Part shown: positions 37,514-46,666 of the stretch, in pieces
How positions within the stretch are numbered: position 1 is the first letter of the stretch
Layout: every line of letters starts with the position of its first letter
NCBI GenBank assembly: GCA_013216015.1
Contig: JABSOI010000013.1
Coordinates: 62,001 to 126,000 of the forward strand
Length of the DNA: 64,000 nucleotides
Source: Alteromonadaceae bacterium
GTDB lineage: Bacteria > Pseudomonadota > Gammaproteobacteria > Enterobacterales > Alteromonadaceae
Reading direction: 5' to 3'
Made by a program: the position numbers and the translations under genes
The notes under the pieces: model-generated
Databases searched by the model: none
What the model saw: only the letters and a program-made list of their open reading frames with translations
Told to the model about the DNA's origin: nothing

Positions 37514-37927
37514 TCAGTTTTTTTGACTTCTTTGAATAACCATCGTCGCAGATGACGACAAAAAGGCGAGTAAAGTGCCCATAATAATGTTGAAAGATTG
37601 CGAAGCAAGCTCCTGTAAATCCCCCGCATTATCAGCATCTTTTTTCATCATTTCTTTAATAATTTCATTAATATCTTCAGTCGACTCACTACCACTTCCA
37701 TTTTTAGCCTCTTGTCTTTTATATTCGGATAAGATATTGATATAACTACCAACCGTGTTCTGAGGCTTATTAAAATCTTGCTCCCAAAAAGCAATGTAAC
37801 CAATAGCACACAAGAGCACTATATAAATGGCCAAAATTATACACCACATAGTTAGCGCGCTAATTCCACTCATATTATTTTTCTTCAAATTCTTTTTATT
37901 ATTCCCATCAACTGAAGTGTCATTCAT
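37514..37927 (-). CDS. small membrane protein of the injection-system block (holin-like size)
   Basis: 137 residues with a polar N-terminus, a membrane helix at about 25-48 (LTMWCIILAIYIVLLCAIGYIAF), a hydrophilic, acidic middle and a second hydrophobic helix near 110-130 (FNIIMGTLLAFLSSSATMVI). No family recognised. Two helices and a short charged tail are compatible with a holin, but also with many small membrane proteins. It lies between the AAA+ ATPase and nuclease genes. Confidence 0.55.
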   Translation of the reverse strand: MNDTSVDGNNKKNLKKNNMSGISALTMWCIILAIYIVLLCAIGYIAFWEQDFNKPQNTVGSYINILSEYKRQEAKNGSGSESTEDINEIIKEMMKKDADNAGDLQELASQSFNIIMGTLLAFLSSSATMVIQRSQKN

Positions 37928-37990
37928 CTTTCTTGTCCTTATTGTTTTTACGTTGACCTGTCCCCCCTAGGAATAACATTCACTTCCCCC

Positions 37991-38032
37991 GTAAATTCAA
38001 CAGTAAATTCGACAGTAAATTCGACAGTAAAT
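37991..38032. repeat. 12-bp tandem repeat GTAAATTCGACA
   Basis: About three and a half units in the 287-nt gap between the ATPase and the 137-aa membrane protein gene. Confidence 0.75.
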
Positions 38033-38214
38033 ATGCGGTAATAAAGAGGGTAATAACATCCCTAACAGGAAATTAGTAAGATAAATTAAACACATACAAA
38101 AAATAACGAAAATTTGAATTAAGTTAAAATTTGAGTGTGGAGTTGAATGATGTTCAGTAAAATATCAACCTTTAAAAGCTCGCCCACAAGTAAAGCGACT
38201 TAATATTAAATGAC

Positions 38215-39894
38215 TTACAGAAACTTGCCTTCTTTGAATATTTCCCTTCTTATTGCGGTAACTATGTCATCCTGCTCTATTATTGCGTTACCCTTGTCAA
38301 TAGCTTTAAGTGAGGAAAAACGGATAACGTTATTGATTTCAGCACCCGACAATTCATACTTTTTCGCTAACGCTGCAATATCTATTTTGCTTACGTCAGC
38401 TTTAGCACTAAAGCCTTTATTCCATAATTTCTCCCTTTGCTCAGCATCGGGTTTGGGAAAGTTAATAATAGACTGAAAACGTCTTGAAAATGCTTCGTCA
38501 AGATTGTCTTTTAAGTTACTGGCGAGGATCACCAAATTCTGACAAGTTTCGATTCGTTGTAACAAATAAGCAGTTTCCTGATTAGCATGCCGATCATTGG
38601 AATTGCTAACGCTACTACGTTTGCTAAATAATGAATCGGCTTCGTCAAAGAACAATATCCAATCTTTTTTTTCAGCTCGTTTAAATATTTTTTCAAGGTT
38701 TTTTTCAGTTTCACCAATAAACTTTGACACTATTTGTGATAGGTCAATGCGAAATATTAAACGGTTTAATTTTTTCGCTAATAAATTGGCGGTCAAGGTT
38801 TTCCCCGTACCCGGAGGGCCATAAAATAACACTTTGTACCCCATTTCTTCAGATCCTGTTGTCCAATCATGAATTAACTCTTTACTATGTTTCAGCCAAA
38901 GGGTTAATTCTTGCAGATGCTCTTCTGTATCCTTCATTAAAACCAGATCTTCCCATTCAAGATGTGTGTTTAATTCTCTTGCCGGAAAGTCTGCACTGAA
39001 TTTTGGCGTACTTTCGTGACCCAGCAAAATTTGCTCTCGGCAGCTACTTGTTAATTTTAACTGCCCATGCATTTGGCTTTGATCATCCTTAAGTTCGGGA
39101 GATTCAATCATTTCCTCTTCAAGTAGTTGTTCATCCATGCCAAATAGGATCTTAGCTTCAAGATACTCTTGCAAATCTGATCCGGCCAATACATAAAGCG
39201 CGGTTTGTATTGTAGGACTAAATCCAACATGGTTGAGGTTAACCATTCCACCAAATTCTGCAAATGGTAAATCGTATAAGGTATTCTTGCTTTGCAGTAC
39301 ATCAAAAAAATCGGGGCAAATTTCTGATGTCAAAGCTATGCATAAAATAAGACGCTGCTGCGGATTAAGTTTGTGTTTATGAATATAGGCACCATAACGA
39401 CTTTTTTTATCAATAACTGGTAGGGTGAAATCGCTCATTTTGACATGTAAATCTTCAAAATAACTCACAATACGTGCGTTTAACACAGCCCTTAACCAAC
39501 TAAATTCGAGCATAAGCATCGAGGTGTTTTTGTCCATCTTTTCATTCGCCCGTATTATCGGAACGGGGATCTCCGCCAACTGTGCTTCACGGGCTAAAAC
39601 GGACGAGTCGCGATTTTTTCCAGGATCAGGAAAACCTGACATATGCTTGCCTCGCATTGGTTTATCTGATTTAAGTTTGTCTAGTGTTGGCTTATTGGGT
39701 ATAGAAGAGTTTTTGGGTGGAGTGCCTTTGGTTTGACCTCTGTAATTTGATGACTGAAGATTGGAGTCAAACTTTAAATCATCCATCATAAGCTTTAAAT
39801 TTTCGAGCAAATGACTAATCTCTTCATTCTCCTCGTTTAGTTCTGCTGCTGATTCTATTTTTAATATTTTTGAATCATTTTGGTTCATTTCCAT
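38215..39894 (-). CDS. contractile injection system AAA+ ATPase (Cis15/Afp15-like)
   Basis: 559 residues. The C-terminal AAA+ module has Walker A GPPGTGKT (359-366), Walker B ILFFDEAD (413-420), sensor Asn in ILASN (460) and arginine fingers in SRRFQ (471-472). About 340 residues upstream form the eCIS-specific N-terminal region; residues 20-110 are polar and low in complexity. Such ATPases are a hallmark of eCIS clusters and are thought to act in assembly. AGAGG lies 4 nt before the first of two close ATGs (second Met3). Confidence 0.93.
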   Translation of the reverse strand: MEMNQNDSKILKIESAAELNEENEEISHLLENLKLMMDDLKFDSNLQSSNYRGQTKGTPPKNSSIPNKPTLDKLKSDKPMRGKHMSGFPDPGKNRDSSVLAREAQLAEIPVPIIRANEKMDKNTSMLMLEFSWLRAVLNARIVSYFEDLHVKMSDFTLPVIDKKSRYGAYIHKHKLNPQQRLILCIALTSEICPDFFDVLQSKNTLYDLPFAEFGGMVNLNHVGFSPTIQTALYVLAGSDLQEYLEAKILFGMDEQLLEEEMIESPELKDDQSQMHGQLKLTSSCREQILLGHESTPKFSADFPARELNTHLEWEDLVLMKDTEEHLQELTLWLKHSKELIHDWTTGSEEMGYKVLFYGPPGTGKTLTANLLAKKLNRLIFRIDLSQIVSKFIGETEKNLEKIFKRAEKKDWILFFDEADSLFSKRSSVSNSNDRHANQETAYLLQRIETCQNLVILASNLKDNLDEAFSRRFQSIINFPKPDAEQREKLWNKGFSAKADVSKIDIAALAKKYELSGAEINNVIRFSSLKAIDKGNAIIEQDDIVTAIRREIFKEGKFL

Positions 39895-40115
39895 TTTACC
39901 TCTAGTCTATTGGCAATATTCACGTAAACCGTTTCTGTATAGCCAACATCTTAATTTTATTAAGTGCTTATTCTTAGATATTACGTGGTTAGATATGACA
40001 TGGTTAAATATGACATGAATAGATAGGTTATTTATAGAAGTAACCTACCGACTAAACTTAGATCCCTGCACAACATATCTGAATATTACGATGTTTTACA
40101 AAATATTTTTTCGGT

Positions 40116-40276
40116 TATACCCGTGGTCATTCAAAATGCGGGAATTTGAGGTGAATTTGAAAGTTTATCTAAAAGGCGCTTGATTGAGCAATAGCGGGCT
40201 ATTGGGATTGAAAGCAACGTAGTAGATAATCTTTTAAAACGCTTCAAAACCTGCATTTTGAATGATTACGGGTATA
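40116..40276. mobile_element. 161-bp MITE family B, copy 2
   Basis: Same sequence and orientation as 32508-32668, between the Cis16-like gene and the AAA+ ATPase gene. It ends about 25 bp past the Cis16 stop codon. Together with copy 1 it brackets the ATPase, nuclease, lysozyme and membrane genes. Confidence 0.85.
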
Positions 40277-40301
40277 TACCCTCTGGCTAAACCATTGTGA
40301 A

Positions 40302-41081
40302 CTATTTACCTTTCTGATCATCTTTCTTACCATCATCTTTCTTACCATCATCTTTCTTACCATCATCTTTCTGTTCTGCTTTTTTCTGTTCTGCTTTTTT
40401 CTGTTCTGCTTTTTTCTGTTCTGCTTTTTTCTGTTCAACTTCTTTATGTTCTGCTTCTTTCTGTTCAGAAATTTTAAAATTGTACGAATCGTCGGGTTCA
40501 CTATCTCCAATAGAGCCCAGTTTAACAAAAATATCCTTAACGGAACTAACCTCGATATTTTCAATATCTCCTTGGATCGTGAACATTTTTATGCGATAAA
40601 CAACCGCGGGGAGCTGCTTTATTCCTAAATTCCCCCATAGATAGTGAAGTTCTCTCAGGGGTAATGTATTTAGCTCAATGATAAGATCAAACTTATTATC
40701 AACATCTTTTTCATTTTTATTTTCACGGCCAGGTTGCGTAAAAGTCCGATGACTCTGAAAAAATTCCATGACCCAGTGCAGGGCGTTTAACTCTTGGGCT
40801 GCATCATTGGAAAAATTTACAATACAGAGCATTTGAATATTGATATAAACGGGACGCTGCTGCTTAATTGATTTCTGTTTCGATAATTGTCTATGGTGAA
40901 TATTGAGATCTCTTAAGGTTAACTCCTCCTCAATGTTCAACATACTGAGCATAACCGTATTGTCTGGCATAGATTCTTTCTCTTTAGGCCGTTCAACCTT
41001 TACGCTTGCATCTTTGTTTATTTTATCCTGAATATAAACTTCCAGTTCCTCTGCTATGTCTTTAAATAGGTTACCTATCAT
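40302..41081 (-). CDS. DUF4255 (Pvc16 N-domain) tail-terminator protein (Cis16-like)
   Basis: 259 residues. The N-terminal part is the Pvc16/DUF4255 fold (MLSMLNIEEELTLRDL, PVYINIQMLCIVNFSN, and FDLIIELNTLPLRELHYLWGNLGIKQLPAVVYRIKMF), which caps tube and sheath. The C-terminal about 55 residues are low-complexity: five EQKKA-type pentapeptides then KKDDG units, encoded by 15-nt DNA repeats. The ATG at 41081 has GGAG 8 nt upstream; the TTG at 41099 is less likely. It follows the tape-measure gene by 4 nt. Confidence 0.88.
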   Translation of the reverse strand: MIGNLFKDIAEELEVYIQDKINKDASVKVERPKEKESMPDNTVMLSMLNIEEELTLRDLNIHHRQLSKQKSIKQQRPVYINIQMLCIVNFSNDAAQELNALHWVMEFFQSHRTFTQPGRENKNEKDVDNKFDLIIELNTLPLRELHYLWGNLGIKQLPAVVYRIKMFTIQGDIENIEVSSVKDIFVKLGSIGDSEPDDSYNFKISEQKEAEHKEVEQKKAEQKKAEQKKAEQKKAEQKDDGKKDDGKKDDGKKDDQKGK

Positions 41082-41085
41082 TTTA

Positions 41086-42606
41086 TTAACTCCACTCAAC
41101 TATAAGTATATGATCCATCCAAGGTAATGCTACGGTGCTGATGGCCCAGGGTAATTTATCCAGTAGTACATCTGGCGGACTGGACTCCACTTGTAATAAC
41201 CAATGATTATCACGTCGCCTTAACACGCCGTCACGCTTGATAAATACTGCACGTAACCAATCTGGCGATACTGACTTCAATGCCGACCAATGTTTGATAA
41301 CTGCATTTAACAAGTCATCTGCTTCCTTACATTGATCTTCTTTAAAGCTATCATGAAGTTCAACAACAGCATTCACAGGCAAGCCACAGAGTATTTTATT
41401 AAGCACTAAGTCCTGCTCTGAAGTCGGCGATGAAGCATTTTCCATATAATGCAGTAAACCTACAGCCAACGAAGGGTCTGTCAGGCTCTGTTTATCAGAC
41501 AATCCCAACGATGAATAATAGCTGGATAAAAAAGGCCACAACAAAACCAATCCACTGTTTTGTATGTAATATTCGTCTTGCTCAGGTGTAAAATTAGTGA
41601 CTTGTGTTATTTGATCTTCCGATGATGACGTTGGCAAAATCTTTAACTGATCTTTTGATGCTTCTAATAATGAAGCGTACTGATCAGGGAGCTTACTTTC
41701 AGGGGATTCTTTCACCAAATAAAGAATGGCTTGTTTAACTAGTTCCTGACTACTGTCACTTTTCAAATCTAAGCCTTCCCTGAACGTTTTAAATGTATTA
41801 ACTGCTCCCCAACCAAGAGTAAAAGCCCATAACATTTTTATGAGGGCATTATGGGTTAATGCTATCTCTGGCCATACTTTAAAAATATGATCTACCAACA
41901 CTTTCACCCATTGATTAATTACGGGCGATAACCTGTCAGACATCATCACCAGTTGTTTTTCACTTAACAGATTAACCAGCCTGTGAGATGCCTGAGGGTT
42001 TCGTTTCAGTAATGGCGATAATGTGACTAACATACCCGAATTAAGTGAAAAACTAGTCTGTTGTTCCACCATTTCTATACAAAGGGTTTTTATATCATAA
42101 CTCAAGCCCCACCAAGGCATACTGCCATGCTGTAAATAATGAAACAGCATTTTAAGTTTGCGCTGTTCTGAATCACTTGAATGTTCCTCCAGGTTTTGTG
42201 CTTCCTCCAAATCTGAATGCTTCTGGCGATTTACCCAAAGGTCATTTTTTAATACATCACCAGATAAGTCTTCTGTCTGTGTCCGTTTGTTCTCCTCGAA
42301 TTTTTTAGTTTCAGTTTTTCTGCTCTCTATTTTATTACTCAAGATTTCTTCTAATTGCACCAGTGTTTTATCAACCAATTCATTTTGTATGTTATCAGAA
42401 GAGATAAGACCTAAATTCAACTCCAACCGATCAAACTGATGATATTCTTCATCAGGACTTAATTTGGTAAAAAGTGTATTCAATAATGGCAAAAGGTTTT
42501 GATGACAAATTTGACTTATTTTCCCTTGTAACTCAAATGAACCTTTGTCACTTGGCAGGGATATTTCCAGAATTTGTTTTTTTATTATATGCGTGCCAGA
42601 ATTCAT
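41086..42606 (-). CDS. contractile injection system tape-measure family protein (Cis14-like)
   Basis: 506 residues. The N-terminus HIIKKQILEISLPSDKGSFEL, then LLPLLNTLFTKLSPDEEYHQFDRLELNLG, is the signature of the CIS tape-measure (Afp14/Pvc14) family. The remainder is helical, including LVLLWPFLSSYYSSLGL and DGVLRRRDNHWLLQVESSPPDVLL near the end. It should set particle length. It lies between Cis12-like and Cis16-like genes with short gaps. Confidence 0.87.
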   Translation of the reverse strand: MNSGTHIIKKQILEISLPSDKGSFELQGKISQICHQNLLPLLNTLFTKLSPDEEYHQFDRLELNLGLISSDNIQNELVDKTLVQLEEILSNKIESRKTETKKFEENKRTQTEDLSGDVLKNDLWVNRQKHSDLEEAQNLEEHSSDSEQRKLKMLFHYLQHGSMPWWGLSYDIKTLCIEMVEQQTSFSLNSGMLVTLSPLLKRNPQASHRLVNLLSEKQLVMMSDRLSPVINQWVKVLVDHIFKVWPEIALTHNALIKMLWAFTLGWGAVNTFKTFREGLDLKSDSSQELVKQAILYLVKESPESKLPDQYASLLEASKDQLKILPTSSSEDQITQVTNFTPEQDEYYIQNSGLVLLWPFLSSYYSSLGLSDKQSLTDPSLAVGLLHYMENASSPTSEQDLVLNKILCGLPVNAVVELHDSFKEDQCKEADDLLNAVIKHWSALKSVSPDWLRAVFIKRDGVLRRRDNHWLLQVESSPPDVLLDKLPWAISTVALPWMDHILIVEWS

Positions 42607-42617
42607 TTCTTAGCCTT

Positions 42618-44543
42618 TTAATCTTCTATTTTCATTCTAGACAGCGCAATATCCCGCTGTTTAAGTATAATTTCTGTAGCTGATTGATCTTCACCAAATG
42701 TACTATCGTCAAATATAACGTGATAAACCAAATGGGCAGGAATTTCTTCCGCCAAAATACGCTCAAGATAAGCAATAGATGACACCTTTTCCAGCTTTTG
42801 AGGTAATAACACGACACAAAAATCCGTTTCTCCTGAATCAATTTTAAAAGCCGTATGTTTTGGGGTTGATGAACCAATCCTAAATCCCCCTTGATCTATA
42901 GGCCTACCTATTTCCGGAGGTTTTAACATTATGTTATCAATTAACTGCAATTGGTTATTGGGCAACGCCAACCTCAGGCACAGTATTTTTTGCAAAGCCT
43001 GCACTTGTCCCCGCTGGCCTCTAAGTGTCACAATTTCCTTTAGAAACAGCTTTTTGCGACTTAGGTAATATTTTAATTTTTCAACATCAGTCGTATTTCC
43101 AGAAGCACTGACATCCAGTTCGCTAAAGCTTTTGAATATATCAAAAGGCATATAAGTTTCGCCGTGCTGCGCCAGCAGGTAGTTCAACACTTTATTCTGT
43201 TGTTGCTGATCCAGGCGGAAGATTTCTTCGATATAGTCAGTGTCATCAACAACATCCTTATCTTTTACCAAATCATAACCTGCATCTTTCGGTAGTAACT
43301 GGGAGTGAAATCCCTTTATGCTTGAATCTTGATCAGCCAGGCTAAAAGTCTGTTTAAACCCATCCAATTGAGCAAAATAATCGTTAAGCAACTGGTCAAA
43401 TAAGATCAGGTAACGACGCAGATCATCTGCTGACTCATTCTCCTTGCCAGTTTCACTCAGGTTCATATCCTTATAATTACTTTCACTGAAGTACAAACCA
43501 CACAAACCAGCCGCACCAACACCGTAATAATCAGGTAAAACATTTTGTAAAGTTTCATAGGTAGCCAAATGACGATAAGTACCTTGCGTGTACTCTATGT
43601 TCGAACTATTGTCATCTTCCTGAATTTGACTACTTGGTATAATTTCAGGCAAAGACATGGATTTCTTTTGCCCGAAATGATTAAACATTAATTTCGAATT
43701 ATCAGAAATTATTGGAATAGCTCTGTTAATAACCAATAATTGCTGATCACCGTCAGTTTGTTCACTGGTCAATGTAAATTCGGGGATCTGTTTAATGCCA
43801 GTGATCTTCTTCAATTTTTGTAACAACACAGCTTTATCGAGTTTTATGACAGGGAAATCGCCCGTAATATCCTCACTTATTTCCACACCGCACAATGTTT
43901 GAGATTGTGTTGCCAATTCAATACTAAGTGCAATGCTTTGAGTCAAGAATTGTTTTATTTCTTGTTGAACAGCATGCTGAACTATATTGGGATTAGCATT
44001 AGAGGTTAAAATTATCTCCCCTTTAATGGTTATGTCCTTATTGGGTAATAAATCAACTCTGGCAAATTTTTCACAGATATTGCGCCAGTTATTTAACTGC
44101 TTAAAAATTTGATTCGACGGATCAGCCTGCCCTTCTGAAGTCACAGATTTTGTTACTCCCAGAAAAACCTGATAAGTACCGGCCTTAGAAAACTTTAACC
44201 ATGCACCTATGATGCCCGGTTGCTTCAGGCACCATTGAACATAATCTGACAAGGTAACCGGTAAAGTAGGTAAAACTTGTTCAGGAGCAAAAAAAACTGA
44301 TGATGCTTTTCCTGCATCATTTGTTAAAGTTGAAGTATTCAACGCCAGCAGATCTTCAATTGGAAAGTCCAATCGGTAAGCTAAATCGCTGATCGCATAA
44401 CACAAACTTTCCAACAAGGTGATACCGGGATCATGCGTATTATAATCCGTCCATTGTGGCTGATCCTCATTCATCGTCTGGAGAATACCTATAGCTTGGG
44501 TACGGAGTGAATGCCAATCGGCAAGGTCTAAGTTATCAATCAT
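42618..44543 (-). CDS. baseplate wedge protein (Cis12-like)
   Basis: 641 residues. The N-terminal QWTDYNTHDPGITLLESLCYAISDLAYRLDF segment is typical of the gp7/Afp12-like baseplate proteins. The C-terminus, GQRGQVQALQKILCLRLALPNNQLQLIDNI with LPQKLEKVSSIAYLERILAEEIPAHLVYHVIFDD, is also family-like. At 641 residues it seems shorter than Afp12 as I remember it. GAGGGG precedes the ATG, 2 nt after a 50-aa ORF, suggesting coupling. Confidence 0.88.
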   Translation of the reverse strand: MIDNLDLADWHSLRTQAIGILQTMNEDQPQWTDYNTHDPGITLLESLCYAISDLAYRLDFPIEDLLALNTSTLTNDAGKASSVFFAPEQVLPTLPVTLSDYVQWCLKQPGIIGAWLKFSKAGTYQVFLGVTKSVTSEGQADPSNQIFKQLNNWRNICEKFARVDLLPNKDITIKGEIILTSNANPNIVQHAVQQEIKQFLTQSIALSIELATQSQTLCGVEISEDITGDFPVIKLDKAVLLQKLKKITGIKQIPEFTLTSEQTDGDQQLLVINRAIPIISDNSKLMFNHFGQKKSMSLPEIIPSSQIQEDDNSSNIEYTQGTYRHLATYETLQNVLPDYYGVGAAGLCGLYFSESNYKDMNLSETGKENESADDLRRYLILFDQLLNDYFAQLDGFKQTFSLADQDSSIKGFHSQLLPKDAGYDLVKDKDVVDDTDYIEEIFRLDQQQQNKVLNYLLAQHGETYMPFDIFKSFSELDVSASGNTTDVEKLKYYLSRKKLFLKEIVTLRGQRGQVQALQKILCLRLALPNNQLQLIDNIMLKPPEIGRPIDQGGFRIGSSTPKHTAFKIDSGETDFCVVLLPQKLEKVSSIAYLERILAEEIPAHLVYHVIFDDSTFGEDQSATEIILKQRDIALSRMKIED

Positions 44544-44545
44544 AA

Positions 44546-44698
44546 TTACCCCTCGGTATGAGTGGAGTGGTCAATTATGCTGACCACTATAGGTAGAAAA
44601 AAATCATTGCCACTCAATCCAAATAATTTTTTATTCAATAAATTTTCAACTCTTTTATCTGGAAAATCAGGAGTTGAATGCTCTCCATTTTCTGCCAT
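44546..44698 (-). CDS. 50-aa ORF coupled to the Cis12-like gene
   Basis: MAENGEHSTPDFPDKRVENL, then a C-terminal half with NKKLFGLSGNDFFLPIVVSI and DHSTHTEG. GGAG lies 8 nt before the ATG at 44698, and the stop is 2 nt before the Cis12 start, with the Cis12 ribosome site inside its last codons. The length and spacing look real. It could be a small baseplate-associated protein, a leader for translational coupling, or the remnant of a longer gene truncated by the 113-bp element upstream. Confidence 0.55.
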   Translation of the reverse strand: MAENGEHSTPDFPDKRVENLLNKKLFGLSGNDFFLPIVVSIIDHSTHTEG

Positions 44699-44849
44699 TT
44701 TCAATCTCCGTTTTACTTAATAAAAATGATATCGTGCATCGTGATATTCATCTGATACCAATAGGTATGGCTATGTACTGATTAAATGTTGCTACGTCCG
44801 TAACCAGATGTTTTCTAGTTATTTATCTGTTGTTTCAAGATTTCAACGC

Positions 44850-44962
44850 GTAGGATGGGTTAGCCGAAGGCGTAACCCATCAAAACAACAGCTTTTATTA
44901 ATATTATTAGATAGTTGCGTTCTACAAAATGATGGGTTACGCCGATGGCTAACCCATCCTAC
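44850..44962. repeat. 113-bp palindromic element family C, copy 2
   Basis: Same length and inverted relative to 37328-37440; arms GTAGGATGGGTTAGCCGAAG and GATGGCTAACCCATCCTAC. The remaining DNA to 45347 is noncoding and holds a direct repeat of TATTTTAGTAAAC (45296 and 45310). Confidence 0.8.
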
Positions 44963-45347
44963 AACTTTTATAGCAACAGTTAACTGGTACATAGCCAATA
45001 GGTATAATTAACTGAACTGTTTTCAATAAAGATAAATTTCAAGAACACTGTTTTTTTGTTCCAGACAAAACCTAAGTTACCGTGGTATGAATAATAGAAA
45101 TATTTGTACTGAAGTAATCAGCGGTATTCTTGACTTGTATTAAATAAAACTAACTCTCAGAATTATTCCTCTGAAGTGTTTATTCATTGACGGGAAATTC
45201 CATTTTTTTTCAGAACTAACGGTTAAGTCTACCGCTGCTATTGGTGGTTTTCTTAAATAAATATGCAAAGTAAAATATGTCGCATTTGCCTAACTTATTT
45301 TAGTAAACGTATTTTAGTAAACATATTTTGCTTTTATCACTTAACGT

Positions 45348-45989
45348 TTATAGTTTCATAATAAAACAAAGTGCATACCATTTAGGAAGAATCACATCAG
45401 GCTCTATTTCAATAGCACTTGTTAAACCGCTATGGCTATGCTTACCTCCTTCCTCTGTGTGTCGATGAGATATAACTACACCCTTACTATTCACTCCCAC
45501 ATCCTTCCCCCCATGTGTGTCCACCCCAATAGTGTGAGCATGTGCTCCACGTTCATCAGTTTTAAATTCTAATGGAGGTAAAGATATTTTTGCATCTCCA
45601 GAATTCTTTTGATTTGTATTACTTGGATCTGCAGCCATAATAAACCGATCTATAAGATCTGGTGTTCCGCTATTCCCATCACAAATAATCCAGCCGGCCG
45701 GGACATCCACACCATTCCACATTACAATTGTGCCACTTGGCAATAAATCATTGCCGTTTTCCTGAATTTTACCCTCTTCAACATTCAGATTTCCTGAGGC
45801 CAGTTCAACATTCCCTTTGACCACATCAATACTTCCTTCGGCCACATTTACACTTCCATTTGTTACATTTATAGCAAGACCTTCACCAGTATTATCGAAT
45901 GTATATAAATCATCTGCCGTTTCACATTTTAGTATCACAGGCCTACTGGAACGGCTAGGATTTCTTGAGTTTTTATCACGTTGAGTCAT
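45348..45989 (-). CDS. tail-collar/fibre-like protein of the injection system
   Basis: 213 residues. The region LLPSGTIVMWNGVDVPAGWIICDG followed by GTPDLIDRFIMAAD is the phage tail collar domain. The His-rich C-terminal part (HAHTIGVDTHGG, SHRHTEEGGKHSHSG) ends with WYALCFIMKL, as in short collar/fibre tips. The residue 35-80 segment has a repetitive VNVAEGSIDVVKGNVELASG pattern. It lies between Cis11 and Cis12, the place of the fibre gene in this family, and is a candidate for target recognition. Confidence 0.82.
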   Translation of the reverse strand: MTQRDKNSRNPSRSSRPVILKCETADDLYTFDNTGEGLAINVTNGSVNVAEGSIDVVKGNVELASGNLNVEEGKIQENGNDLLPSGTIVMWNGVDVPAGWIICDGNSGTPDLIDRFIMAADPSNTNQKNSGDAKISLPPLEFKTDERGAHAHTIGVDTHGGKDVGVNSKGVVISHRHTEEGGKHSHSGLTSAIEIEPDVILPKWYALCFIMKL

Positions 45990-46181
45990 AAGAGTTTCCT
46001 TTTTTCATAGTTTGAATTAGTGTCGAATAAGACGTTAAGTAAGTTAAGTAAGTTAAATAAAGAATGGACCAGCAAATACTAACTCTTAGCCATGCTATCT
46101 GTTTTGTACCAGCTACAATCCGTTGGTGTGAGCACTTTCTACCGTTATCGTTTATCTGCTCTTTTTTTAAAGTCGAGGTTA

Positions 46182-46664
46182 TTAATCCATCAGTGTAAAT
46201 TCAATAGTTAAACTATAATCAGCATCATCAATTCTATTTGCCGTTAATGTCAGTCCATCATTCTTAAGTTCAAATAGGTCAGAAAATATATTGCCAAATT
46301 CCTGAAGGTTTTGACCATTATCCATACCTTGGGAATACCATTGATAAGTAAACCTTTCGAATGTTCCCGTTTGAAATGAATTCAGGTAACCTGTAATTAA
46401 AACGGATTTTGTTAAATCATTCTTAAATAAAGCAATCTTTGTTAATTGACTGTCTCTTGGGATGTCCGTAATAATAAACTTTTGAACCATTTTATTTGAC
46501 AGTGTTATTGGAAGGTCGGTTTCAGAAAATTTAATTTTCTTCCCGTTTGAAACTTGATCTACATAATCAATCAAGCTGGCAAAATCGTATCCATTAGGAG
46601 ACATTCCATCAGAAAATATTGCTTTAATGGATTCACTGGTTATTTCACTCTTTTTGTTGCTCAT
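46182..46664 (-). CDS. hypothetical tail-associated protein
   Basis: 160 residues, unfamiliar. The N-terminus (ITSESIKAIFSDGMSPNGYDFASLIDYVDQ) resembles the start of some phage and eCIS tail accessory proteins. The rest is beta-rich. It follows Cis11 by 2 nt, with AGGA before the ATG, and precedes the collar gene, so it is likely a fibre partner or attachment protein. Confidence 0.6.
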   Translation of the reverse strand: MSNKKSEITSESIKAIFSDGMSPNGYDFASLIDYVDQVSNGKKIKFSETDLPITLSNKMVQKFIITDIPRDSQLTKIALFKNDLTKSVLITGYLNSFQTGTFERFTYQWYSQGMDNGQNLQEFGNIFSDLFELKNDGLTLTANRIDDADYSLTIEFTLMD

Positions 46665-46666
46665 TA

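Noticed and set aside
40318-40430. CRISPR-like array in the Cis16 gene tail
   Set aside because: The 15-nt units are contiguous, without spacers, and in frame with a coding sequence.
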